This document shows positions 15,930 to 24,477 of a stretch of 64,000 nucleotides of DNA, piece after piece (the first letter of the stretch is position 1; each line of letters begins with the position of its first letter). The notes beneath the pieces were generated by a model. That model saw only the letters and a list, made by a program, of their open reading frames with translations, was not told the origin of the DNA and searched no databases. Source of the stretch: JBBQNJ01 sp038329845 (GTDB taxonomy: Bacteria > Planctomycetota > Phycisphaerae > Tepidisphaerales > Tepidisphaeraceae); assembly GCA_038329845.1 (NCBI GenBank), contig JBBQNJ010000003.1, positions 1-64,000 of the forward strand, given 5' to 3'. The position numbers were made by a program, and so were the translations under genes.

Positions 15930-17381
15930 ATGACCGCGACGACGCGAGCCATTTTCTTCGCCTTCGCCGGCCTGGTGACGGCGGGAATTCTCTCGTATCA
16001 GCATCTCGATCCGCGCGCCTTGGAACGCGCCTGCGGTCCTGGCGGTGGATGCGCTGCGGTTCGCGCCAGTGCCTGGGCGAACGTTGCCGGCGTGCCGGTG
16101 GCGGTGGGGGGGCTGGGGTTCTACGCGATCGCCTTTCTCGCCGCCGTCGTTCGGCTTGGGGCACCGCCCGGACGATTTCGCCGGATCTTCACCCGGCTCT
16201 TGTTCGTGCTGATCCTTTTGGCGGCGGTGGTGTCCGCGGGGCTGATGGTCGTGCAGTTCGGGGTCATTCGAGCGTTCTGTCCGGTCTGCACGCTTTCGGC
16301 GGTTCTCTGCGGACTTCTATTGATCGCGTGGTGGCAGGCGCTGCGACGGCATGACGAGCCGGCGAGCCCCCTCGCGGCGGCTGGGCTGGGATTGAGCCTC
16401 CTGCCGATCGGCTGGCTGACCTACGTGGCGATCGCCCAACCCCATTCCGGCGGCGTGGAATTGCTCGCCAGCATCAACGGCACGCCGCTGACCTCGATCG
16501 ACCTGAACCGCGATGATCCGCCACGGCTGATCGAGCTTCAGCGGGAGCTGTACGATGTGAAGCGCCAATGGCTGGAGTCGAAAATCGAACAAACGTTGAT
16601 CGCGCAGGAGGCCCAGCGCCGGGGCATCACGCCCGAGGCGCTAGAGGAGTCGGAAATCGAGGCCGTCATCGCCGATGCCTTGGCGGGCGTGGACGCATGG
16701 ATCGCTCGGCAGAAACAGGCGAATCCAGAAGATCCCACCGCCTGGTGGGAAGTCCGCCGGCACGCCCGCGAGGACCTCGTTCGCCGGCAGCGCCAGCGGT
16801 TCGTCGAGTCGCTTCGTCGAAATAGCGACGTGCGGGTCTATCTCAGGCAACCCTATGCGACGACGTTGCGTTACGATCCGGCGCTGGCGCATTGGCTGGG
16901 GAACCCCGATGCGCCGATCCGGCTGGTGGTGTTCAGCGATTTTCAGTGTCCGTACTGCGCCGAGTTGTCGGCGACCCTGCGCCGAGTGATCGAGGCGCAC
17001 CCGTTCGAGGTTTCGGTCGCGTTTGTCCATTTTCCGATGGACGTTCACCCGTTGGCCGCCGACGCGGCCAAGGCCGCCGAGTGTGCCGCCGAGCAGGGGC
17101 TGTTCTGGCCGTATCATGATCGCCTGATGCGGGAAAACGCCGCGCTCGAGCCGCATTGGCGCGAGTATGCCGCGCAAGTCGGACTGGATTTGGACAAGTT
17201 CGACGCCTGTTTGCGGTCGCCCGAGCCGGCTCACCGCGTGTCGCGGTCGCTCGCCGCGGCAAGGGCGATGCATCTCGACGCGGTGCCGGCGCTGTTCCTC
17301 AACGGTCGCCGGATCGGCGGGGCGATCGAGTTCGATCAACTCGAGTCGATGATCCAGCCTGAACGCAGTCGCATGCGATGA
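15930..17381 (+). CDS. Vitamin K epoxide reductase-DsbA fusion, disulfide-forming protein
   Basis: This 483-residue membrane protein fuses three parts. Residues ~1-165 are a VKOR domain with four to five membrane helices, the loop cysteines Cys35/Cys41 and the redox CPVC at Cys117/Cys120. Residues ~180-310 look like a SurA/parvulin-type N-terminal helical chaperone segment (starts SINGTPLTSIDLN). Residues ~325-483 are a DsbA-like thioredoxin domain with FSDFQCPYC, Cys340/Cys343. The protein should make disulfides in exported proteins, passing electrons to quinone through VKOR. I chose the ATG at 15930 because it precedes the first membrane helix; earlier in-frame residues are not membrane-like. 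Confidence 0.88.
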   Translation: MTATTRAIFFAFAGLVTAGILSYQHLDPRALERACGPGGGCAAVRASAWANVAGVPVAVGGLGFYAIAFLAAVVRLGAPPGRFRRIFTRLLFVLILLAAVVSAGLMVVQFGVIRAFCPVCTLSAVLCGLLLIAWWQALRRHDEPASPLAAAGLGLSLLPIGWLTYVAIAQPHSGGVELLASINGTPLTSIDLNRDDPPRLIELQRELYDVKRQWLESKIEQTLIAQEAQRRGITPEALEESEIEAVIADALAGVDAWIARQKQANPEDPTAWWEVRRHAREDLVRRQRQRFVESLRRNSDVRVYLRQPYATTLRYDPALAHWLGNPDAPIRLVVFSDFQCPYCAELSATLRRVIEAHPFEVSVAFVHFPMDVHPLAADAAKAAECAAEQGLFWPYHDRLMRENAALEPHWREYAAQVGLDLDKFDACLRSPEPAHRVSRSLAAARAMHLDAVPALFLNGRRIGGAIEFDQLESMIQPERSRMR

Positions 17382-17490
17382 TCGGATTTTCCGAAGTTTT
17401 CGCCGTTGTCGGGTCGAATCGGCCCAGCGTACGATCGAGCCGTTGTTCGACATCGCCATTGGCATCGACCCTCAAGACAGGAGACTCCCG

Positions 17491-18078
17491 ATGATCCGTT
17501 TCATGACCCTGGCAACTTCCTTAATGATCCTAACCGCGGCCGGCTGCGCAAAGTCCGGCGAGACGACCGGAGCGACCGCGCATCGCTCGTCCGACATGGC
17601 CATGGCTGCGCACGGCATGGAAATCACCGACGCCGTGGCGGTGCTGCATCCGCTGGGAAGTGCGAAGACGTCGGGCGTGGTTTGGTTCAGGCAGCGGGGC
17701 GATTCGCTTAAAGTGATCGCGGATGTCAGCGGCCTGACCCCGGGTCAGAAGCATGGGTTCCATGTTCATGAATACGGCGATTGCACCGCGCCCGATGGAA
17801 CCAGCGCTGGCTCGCATTACGATCCGTCGCATACCGGGCACCATGCCGCGCCGACTTCACGGCCCCGCCATGCCGGCGACATGGGTAATCTTCAGGCCGA
17901 TGCATCCGGCAAGGCTCACCTCGAGCTCGAGCTGAAAAATGCCTCGATTACGGGCGAGAACCCGATCCTCGGTCGGGCGGTGATCGTGCATGCCAAGCCG
18001 GATCAGTTCACCCAGCCGACCGGCGATGCCGGCGGCCGAATCGCCTGTGGCGTGATCGGCGTGGCCAAGAGCAAGTAA
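17491..18078 (+). CDS. sodC: Cu/Zn superoxide dismutase lipoprotein
   Basis: This 195-residue exported SodC has a lipoprotein signal peptide ending in AAGC, acylated at Cys19, so it is probably membrane-anchored outside the cytoplasm. The metal ligands are all recognisable: HGFHVHEYGDC (two Cu histidines and one disulfide Cys), SAGSHYDP, HAGDMGN (Zn ligands) and VIVHAKPDQ (fourth Cu histidine), followed by GGRIACGVIG with the second Cys. It converts extracytoplasmic superoxide to peroxide. An AGGAGA site sits 6 nt before the ATG. It follows the disulfide-forming VKOR-DsbA gene, a sensible neighbour for an enzyme with a structural disulfide. Confidence 0.93.
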   Translation: MIRFMTLATSLMILTAAGCAKSGETTGATAHRSSDMAMAAHGMEITDAVAVLHPLGSAKTSGVVWFRQRGDSLKVIADVSGLTPGQKHGFHVHEYGDCTAPDGTSAGSHYDPSHTGHHAAPTSRPRHAGDMGNLQADASGKAHLELELKNASITGENPILGRAVIVHAKPDQFTQPTGDAGGRIACGVIGVAKSK

Positions 18079-18092
18079 TCGATTGAAATGAT

Positions 18093-18125
18093 CCGGCCCG
18101 CCGAACCTGACGGTCGGCGGGCCGG
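18093..18125. terminator. Bidirectional terminator between sodC and the glycosyltransferase gene
   Basis: A perfect 12-bp GC-rich stem (18093-18104 with 18114-18125) with a 9-nt loop lies between the convergent stops of sodC (18078) and the minus-strand glycosyltransferase (18153). Confidence 0.7.
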
Positions 18126-18152
18126 TCTGATTCGATCGGCTTCGCTGCGCCG

Positions 18153-19928
18153 TCACGCGATCTGCTTGAGCCGCTCGGCCTTGGCGGCGCGGGCGATGCC
18201 CGGCAGCACATAATCCCGCGCGACCACGTCCCAGCTCATATTCTTCGCCAGGGCGTATCCGCGCTCGATGAATTGTTCGAATTCCTGCGGTGTGCGCGGC
18301 AGGCGCTGGATCAATTCTCGCGCGACCTTTTCGGCCACCGCGTGCTCGATCTCGTCGCGCTGGGGCTGGCCGATGCTCATCAACTGCTCGGGGCGCAAAT
18401 CCTTCCGCGGCAGATCGGTGTAATCGGCGACGATGACGTTGGGCGTCGGCTGCCCGCCGTTGGCCTTGTCCACGAAGCCGGCGCATCCGCAGACGTTGCT
18501 GAAGACGCAGATGCCTCCGAAGCTGATCGGTTCGACCTGTGCGATGCCGAACGGCTCGTAGATGCTCTGGCCGAACTCGACGTCCGAACCCTTGCGGATG
18601 TCCATGAACTCCATGTCCGCCGGCATCCGGTTGCCGCACAAGGCCCGTTCCCAGCCGAACTGATTGACGAAGACCACCTTAACGTTGCGGGCCTGGGCGT
18701 TGAACTCCTGCACTCCCTGGTAATACGCCGCTTCGCCATGCGACAGGTCCGGCAGCCCCTCCCGATGCACTACCGGCCAGCGATAGGCCTCTTCCATCTT
18801 GCGGATATCATCGCCGCGCCGTCCGGGGATTTCGGTACTGAGTACGAACAGCACCGCCGTCTCATTGCGATCGCGGAGCATCGTTTCCATATGCTCCAGC
18901 ACCCGCAGATCTCGCCACAGCCCCTTGCTGGGGACCAATCGAGTCACATGGGTGAAAACGTAATCCGGCTCGAATTTCAAGAGGGTCTTGCAGTACTGGC
19001 GCAGCTTCTGGCGCGACGCCATTTTCTCTTCGACGCTGATTTTCGAGCAGGGCACACCATTGTACGCGAGCTGCGAATCGACATGGACGAAATCCGGGCC
19101 GAGGAAGCGGATTTCCTTCTGCGTGTAATCGCCCACACAGAAAATCGCGTCGCAGAATCGCGCGGCCTTGACCAGCGAATGTTTGTAGTAGCCGTGCTGA
19201 TCGCCGAACACATCCTCGACGTAATGCCCGCCGGCGATCGCCGCCCGCATCACGTTGTAGAACATGGTGTCGTGTCCGGGATGGCCTTCGACAATCCGGC
19301 GCATGGTCGCCACTTCATGGGCGTAGAAAATGGTACGGAAGTTGGAGTTCGGCCCTTCCATGATCGCTGCCAGGGCCGTGGGCATTCCCATGTATTCGTG
19401 GGAGAGGATCGTACACGGCTCGATTTCGCTGCCGGCGCCCAGGGCGTGCAGCGCCGCCAGCGCCGGCCGCGCCAGCCGCATGTACTGCTCGAAGTCCCAG
19501 ATGTTCTCGTACTTCTGCGAGTCGATCCCGAACCGGTCCCACAACTGGAACTTGAACTCGGCGATCTTTCGCGTGTCGTAGCGGCTCACATCGATCAGCA
19601 GCACTTCCGGCGTGCTGGTCGTGTTTGAATCCTTGTCGGTGTACCGGCGCCGCCCGTAAACGATCCCGACATCGAACTCTTGCTCGATCTCGCGGAATCG
19701 ACTCGCCAGCGGCGAGCGGTACAGGTTGTCCAGCGACGAGTAGAGCACCTCGGCATTGGGCCCGAGCCGGCGCTCGCCGGTGGTGTCGCTGGGCCAGAAC
19801 GGCCCGACGAGGATATTTCGCTTAGCCCGCTCGAGATAGATTTTGCTGGTGAGCAATCCATGGAGCACGGCGCCGATGCCGCCGATCTTCTGAATCGCTT
19901 CATGGGTCACATGGACAACCGTTTGCAT
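18153..19928 (-). CDS. Glycogen-synthase-like GT-B glycosyltransferase
   Basis: This 591-residue GT-B protein starts MQTVVHVTHEAIQKIGGIGAVL, like the KxGGL donor loop of GT3/GT5 glycogen synthases. The C-terminal half has HVTRLVPSKGLWRDLRVL and the donor-binding EPFGIAQVEPISFGG. It is longer than typical GT4 enzymes. It may build a storage or structural glucan from a nucleotide sugar; the exact product is not readable. I chose the ATG at 19928, with GAGAGG 8 nt upstream; in-frame codons up to 20138 do not look coding. It is the last gene of the minus-strand block, 200 bp after the alpha-galactosidase, so it may have its own promoter. Confidence 0.8.
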   Translation of the reverse strand: MQTVVHVTHEAIQKIGGIGAVLHGLLTSKIYLERAKRNILVGPFWPSDTTGERRLGPNAEVLYSSLDNLYRSPLASRFREIEQEFDVGIVYGRRRYTDKDSNTTSTPEVLLIDVSRYDTRKIAEFKFQLWDRFGIDSQKYENIWDFEQYMRLARPALAALHALGAGSEIEPCTILSHEYMGMPTALAAIMEGPNSNFRTIFYAHEVATMRRIVEGHPGHDTMFYNVMRAAIAGGHYVEDVFGDQHGYYKHSLVKAARFCDAIFCVGDYTQKEIRFLGPDFVHVDSQLAYNGVPCSKISVEEKMASRQKLRQYCKTLLKFEPDYVFTHVTRLVPSKGLWRDLRVLEHMETMLRDRNETAVLFVLSTEIPGRRGDDIRKMEEAYRWPVVHREGLPDLSHGEAAYYQGVQEFNAQARNVKVVFVNQFGWERALCGNRMPADMEFMDIRKGSDVEFGQSIYEPFGIAQVEPISFGGICVFSNVCGCAGFVDKANGGQPTPNVIVADYTDLPRKDLRPEQLMSIGQPQRDEIEHAVAEKVARELIQRLPRTPQEFEQFIERGYALAKNMSWDVVARDYVLPGIARAAKAERLKQIA

Positions 19929-20007
19929 GTTATTGATCCTCTCGAGCGCGTTGAAGAAATTTTCGACGAGTCGAAGTATAGGGTATCGACCCGGTGCTTT
20001 TGAAGAC

Positions 20008-20030
20008 CCGGCTCGTCCGTATCGAGCCGG
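20008..20030. terminator. Perfect 8-bp inverted repeat downstream of the alpha-galactosidase gene
   Basis: An 8-bp perfect palindrome (20008-20015 with 20023-20030, 7-nt loop) lies in the 200-bp gap. It could terminate the alpha-galactosidase transcript or act as an operator for the downstream glycosyltransferase. No U-run is present. Confidence 0.35.
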
Positions 20031-20128
20031 TGACATCTTCCGTATTTTCTGTCTATCGGGTTGACGCCAGAGCGGGATCAGTCGCAACATTGATATGTCG
20101 CGGCAACGATTCGTTTCCGGGCAGGTGA

Positions 20129-22183
20129 TTACGAGCACGGGAATTCATAGAGACGGGCCGATCGGGCCGGAAGAAGTTCAGAAATCCCGCCGTCGGTGAA
20201 CATCACAGGCTCGTCGGTCCAATAATCCCGTGCGGTGACCGTCCGTGACATGCCCAGGTCGACACCGGTGTAGCCGGTGTGCTGGGGGCGGTCGGTCCAG
20301 TTGAACAGGGCAACGTGTTTGGCGACGCCGCGCCGGGCGGTGCCGCTGTCGGGGGGGTAGTCCACGTACAGAACGCGGGGCAAGGGCACGCCGGTAAATG
20401 CCTGTTCATCCGGGCATCGCACCGGATGGCCGCGATCCATGTGGGCGATCAGCCGGTTCAGCAAGGCGATCTTGTCGGGCGGAAGTTCTTCCAAGCGGCC
20501 GTCGATCTCCAGGCTGCCCATGGTGATGAAGGCATAGGTGAGCCGGTGCAGGTTTTCCCCGTCGGAGAGCTTGGGGTTCCAGCCCACGCCGTCGACGTTG
20601 AGCAGACAGGTGCGATTGCCGGGAATTCCCAGCAGCGGCAGGTTCCAGACCGACGAGGTGACGTGTTCGTGCCAGCGGGCGGCGCCGACGTCGATCGAGC
20701 AGCGGTAGGTGCTGGCGCCCTTGCCCAGGAATGGATTGCCCATCGCCACGGCCACGCAGGTCATGAGAAACCCGTCCTCGGGCAGATAGGAGCGGATGGT
20801 CGACAAGAGCCAGTCGCGCCATTGAATCCCACTGCCGGTGGCGAAGCGAATCTGTTGGGATTCGACGCTTTGGCTCCAGAAGTCCATCTTCATCGCTTCG
20901 AAGCCCCAGGTACGGAACAGGATCGTGAAGGTCTTATGGAGGTATTCGCGGACCGGAGCCAGCGAATAATCCAGGTAGCCCGATTGGCCAATGCGGTAGA
21001 CGCCTCCGTCGGCGTCCTTGGCCAGCCATTCGGGATGTTCCGCCGCCAGTCGGGAGTGCAGCGCCACGGCCGGCGTCCACCAGATCGCCGGGGAAAGGCC
21101 CAGGCCGCGGATTCCGTCGGCCATCGCTTTCAGTCCGTTGGGGAACCGCTCGGCATGGATCCACTGATCCTCGGGCAGGTAGAAATTGGAGCAGTCGGGG
21201 CAGGTGACGCCCTCGGTCCGCTGCCAGCCGCCGTCGATCAGGAAATGCTTGATGTTGGGCATGTTCCCGGCGATGAAAGCGGCGGTCCGCAGCAGTTTTT
21301 CCTCGCTGATGTCCTGGAAGACGCCATAATTCCATGAGCAGTAAAAAGCCTTGGACAGCAGCACGTCGTTGGGTCGAATCAATTGGTTTTCGGCGATCAC
21401 GGCGTCGAAGTACCCGCGCAACGCGTCTTGGGGATGGACGTTCTCGAGTATCTGGTAATGGATCGGTTCGAGGTCCACGCTTTGTCCCGGTGCCAGTTGG
21501 AATCCCCCGGTGTGCATCGACCAATGCAATTCGTGGCTGCGGACGGGGCGGGCGGCGCCGGCCGAGAGCATCCAGCAGGCCCGGGTGCGATCCTGCCGAA
21601 GCTGGCCTTCGATAAGCGTTTGGGTGAACGTGTCGTTGGTGAGGATTAGCGCCGGTGCGGGCTGGCTCTCCTGGGCGCCGGTAATTGTGTCGCTCCTGGG
21701 CAAGGGGCGAACGTACGGGTACTCGGGCCGGCACCAGGGGAACTGCTCCGTGCGCACATTGTCCATGTGGGCGTAGCGTACCCGCCAGATGTGGTTATCG
21801 CTGAAGACCGGACCCCCGATGCCTGCCAGGGCGCCGGCCGAGGCACCGTGGATCGCATGAGACGTCTTGGCGGTGTTGGTGATACGTCGTTCAACGCGAA
21901 GGGCGCCCGTGGCGACGATGCGGAAGGTGATCGTTTCCACAAGTCCGGGCGCGGCGTAGCGCCCGCTCATGGTTCCCCCGTCATCGGTCGTCTCGATCAT
22001 CTCCGCCGAGAAAACCTCCGGTTCAGTATGAGTGGAATACTCGAATCCACCTTTGCCCGTGCCGTAATGCGTGGTGAGGGAAAAGCCGATGCGATCCCAA
22101 CCGAGATTCTTGCCCGCGGCCTTAAAGCTGAATCGGCCGTCGGCGAGGGTAAGGATGCGGGAATGTCGTTCGATCGATTTCAA
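20129..22183 (-). CDS. Alpha-galactosidase-like glycoside hydrolase (GH36-like)
   Basis: This 684-residue protein has a beta-rich N-terminal domain (~1-270), a (beta/alpha)8 catalytic domain and a C-terminal beta domain. KAFYCSWNYG, IKHFLIDGGWQ and GFEAMKMDFWSQS are melibiase/GH36 landmarks; the Asp of KMDFW is the expected nucleophile. The enzyme should remove terminal alpha-galactose (or related) residues. No signal peptide is seen, so it probably acts on imported oligosaccharides in the cytoplasm. The start codon is TTG at 22183, supported by a GGAG 8 nt upstream. It lies 33 bp after the GH63-like gene. Confidence 0.8.
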   Translation of the reverse strand: MKSIERHSRILTLADGRFSFKAAGKNLGWDRIGFSLTTHYGTGKGGFEYSTHTEPEVFSAEMIETTDDGGTMSGRYAAPGLVETITFRIVATGALRVERRITNTAKTSHAIHGASAGALAGIGGPVFSDNHIWRVRYAHMDNVRTEQFPWCRPEYPYVRPLPRSDTITGAQESQPAPALILTNDTFTQTLIEGQLRQDRTRACWMLSAGAARPVRSHELHWSMHTGGFQLAPGQSVDLEPIHYQILENVHPQDALRGYFDAVIAENQLIRPNDVLLSKAFYCSWNYGVFQDISEEKLLRTAAFIAGNMPNIKHFLIDGGWQRTEGVTCPDCSNFYLPEDQWIHAERFPNGLKAMADGIRGLGLSPAIWWTPAVALHSRLAAEHPEWLAKDADGGVYRIGQSGYLDYSLAPVREYLHKTFTILFRTWGFEAMKMDFWSQSVESQQIRFATGSGIQWRDWLLSTIRSYLPEDGFLMTCVAVAMGNPFLGKGASTYRCSIDVGAARWHEHVTSSVWNLPLLGIPGNRTCLLNVDGVGWNPKLSDGENLHRLTYAFITMGSLEIDGRLEELPPDKIALLNRLIAHMDRGHPVRCPDEQAFTGVPLPRVLYVDYPPDSGTARRGVAKHVALFNWTDRPQHTGYTGVDLGMSRTVTARDYWTDEPVMFTDGGISELLPARSARLYEFPCS

Positions 22184-22216
22184 CGCGAGTTCTCCGAATG
22201 ATGATTCATCGCCGGG

Positions 22217-24307
22217 TCACGATGGATTTGCGGGGCGGTCCGGCGCTAGCACGTTCATGGGCGACAGTTCGGCCACCGGGTCGCGCCGATAGAAGCGGTG
22301 CGCGAGCATCAGAACGGCGGCGGCGGACCACATGAACTCGGGATGCCCGTTGCCGAACCCGGTGAGGCTGTCGTAACACTCGCAGATTCCCTCGCCGCGC
22401 CCGACGGCGGTGAGGATCTGGTCGGCGATGTCGTCGGCCTCATTTTGCAACCCCGCCCGCCACAGGCATCCGAGAAGCCACACATCGGCGTGGATCCAGG
22501 TGCGACCGCGCCAATAGCTTTGCTGTACCAGCGACCCTGGCGACTGCGCCGGCCGATGCAGGAACCCCCCGGACCGGAACGTCGGATGCGAACGGGCGAC
22601 GACCGGGAACGGAAGTGTGGTCAGGAAGTGTTCCGGCGACAATAGGTATTCACCGCATCGCCCCAGCACCGCCGGCGGCGCCAGCCCCGCGTAGGCGGGA
22701 ATGAACGATCCCATGTGGACCATCCCATTGAACGCCCCGGACTCGAGGTGCCGGTCCTGGTATACGCCGCTTTGCGGTTCGATCAGCCATTGGTTGATCG
22801 CCTGCCCGAGGATGTCGGCGCGTTCCAGCCACGTTGCCGTCTCTTCGGGACGGCCAAGATGCCTGGCCATCGCCGCCAGCGTCCGCATTTCAAGCACAAG
22901 GAAGGCGTTGATGTCCGGGCTGGCAAAATGCCCGGGCTGCATTCGACCCCAGCGCTGTTCGGTCCACGCCTGCCCGGGTCGCGGCACCAGGGGAAAGCCG
23001 CTGTGCCATCGCAGGGTATCATCCAGGCTGGAGAATCCCGGGGGATGCCTGACCAATCCCCAGGGTGTGGAGAAGTTCTCCAGCCAATGTCGCACGTAGC
23101 GAGACAACGGCTCGAAGGCCGCCTCGAGCAGTGCCCGATTCGGACAGGCGGCGAGAAAGTGCCCTGCGCCCCAGGCGAGGATTGGCATCTGGTGTCCACC
23201 GTAGCCGTAGCGACGGTTTTCGTACGTCACGGGCGGTTGCCCGTTCTCCGTGATCCCCCGCAACAAGAGGCGCAGCGCGCCCTCCGCGGCGTCGCGCTCG
23301 CGCATCAGGCCCAGGCCGGGCAGTGTAGCGGCGGTGTCCCAGAACCAGGTGGCACCGCAACCGGTCTTGCCGGCGTGGATCGTCATCCGCGCCTCGCCGC
23401 CTTCATCAAAATCGCGGTAACGCAAGCTGCGCAGCACGCCGGCGGCCTTGAGAGTCAAGTCCAAGTGCCCGCACACCGACGGTGCCAGCGCCGGCAGACG
23501 GGCGTAGGCCGCTTCCGTCGAGGCGATCGCGGCGTCCAATCCCGCATCGGTCCATACATCTGTCGGCACATCGGGCAAAGGCTCGTCATTGAACGCCAGG
23601 CGGACGACGAATCGGCAAATGCACTCACCATGCGCGGGGATGACCCGGGCGACCGGTTCGCTTCGGGCACGACCGTCGTTGATAATGAAGCGAAGATCGC
23701 CGTCGGCACCGATGAGTTCAGCGCGACTGGTATAGTGGATAGGCCCCACGACGTGGGGGAGGCCGGCTCGAAAGCCACGGGCGATCGGCTCCAGCTCGAT
23801 GCGCTGGGGCGGAGCCCCAGGGGGGGGCGCTGACTCGCTGAACCACGTCAGCCGCACCGGCACATCGACGTCCGACTTATTGGTCAGGCAATAGCGGACG
23901 CACAGGACGTCCGCCGCCGCGAACCACATGACGCATTCGCCCTCGATCGGGGGCATCGGTTCGATGCCGTTCTGGCAGAAATGCTCGACCACGTGCGAGC
24001 GGAAATAGTTCATCGAGTTGTACGGCGTCAATCGCGCCTGACGGGCATCGTCCAGGCCATCGTAGATGAGTTGCATCCCCAACAGCTTGTCGAATACCAC
24101 CCGGGCGTCGCGGGCAAACAGGCCGAAGCATTCATCCGGCCCGGGCGCGGTTTTGGGACTCTTGAGGATTGAAAAGCGGCTGCCGGCGTCGCGGAAGGCG
24201 AAGTCGCCGGCGAAAGCTTCATCCAGGGTCTCGATCGGCAGGTGACGAGCGAAACGGACCAGGTTGCGGCTGCGAATCGTGAATGGGCCAAGTCGCTGGG
24301 GGATCAC
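22217..24307 (-). CDS. GH63/trehalase-like (alpha/alpha)6 glycosidase
   Basis: This ~696-residue protein has an N-terminal beta-sandwich and a C-terminal (alpha/alpha)6 toroid. The catalytic region includes TGCGATWFWDTAATLPGLGL near the middle and SYWRGRTWIHADVWLLGCL toward the end, as in GH63, GH37 and related glucosidases. No signal peptide is present. I chose the GTG at 24307 because an AAGGA lies 5 nt upstream and the family starts with such a beta segment; in-frame ATGs at 24388 or 24358 give unrelated N-termini. It may remove alpha-linked glucose or mannose from imported oligosaccharides; the exact specificity is not readable. Confidence 0.75.
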   Translation of the reverse strand: MIPQRLGPFTIRSRNLVRFARHLPIETLDEAFAGDFAFRDAGSRFSILKSPKTAPGPDECFGLFARDARVVFDKLLGMQLIYDGLDDARQARLTPYNSMNYFRSHVVEHFCQNGIEPMPPIEGECVMWFAAADVLCVRYCLTNKSDVDVPVRLTWFSESAPPPGAPPQRIELEPIARGFRAGLPHVVGPIHYTSRAELIGADGDLRFIINDGRARSEPVARVIPAHGECICRFVVRLAFNDEPLPDVPTDVWTDAGLDAAIASTEAAYARLPALAPSVCGHLDLTLKAAGVLRSLRYRDFDEGGEARMTIHAGKTGCGATWFWDTAATLPGLGLMRERDAAEGALRLLLRGITENGQPPVTYENRRYGYGGHQMPILAWGAGHFLAACPNRALLEAAFEPLSRYVRHWLENFSTPWGLVRHPPGFSSLDDTLRWHSGFPLVPRPGQAWTEQRWGRMQPGHFASPDINAFLVLEMRTLAAMARHLGRPEETATWLERADILGQAINQWLIEPQSGVYQDRHLESGAFNGMVHMGSFIPAYAGLAPPAVLGRCGEYLLSPEHFLTTLPFPVVARSHPTFRSGGFLHRPAQSPGSLVQQSYWRGRTWIHADVWLLGCLWRAGLQNEADDIADQILTAVGRGEGICECYDSLTGFGNGHPEFMWSAAAVLMLAHRFYRRDPVAELSPMNVLAPDRPANPS

Positions 24308-24477
24308 GGTCGTCCTTGAACTTCTCGCCTCGGCGGTTGATCCGCTCGATAGTCGCATCCGCGGTCCGACCGGGGACGCAGGGGACATGATAAGCGATTT
24401 GCCCAAAGGTTGCCCGGTCGATGGTTCGACGGATCGCCGCCGCAAGGCTGCGGTGCCGGGTGATTCGTTTGCCGGTC

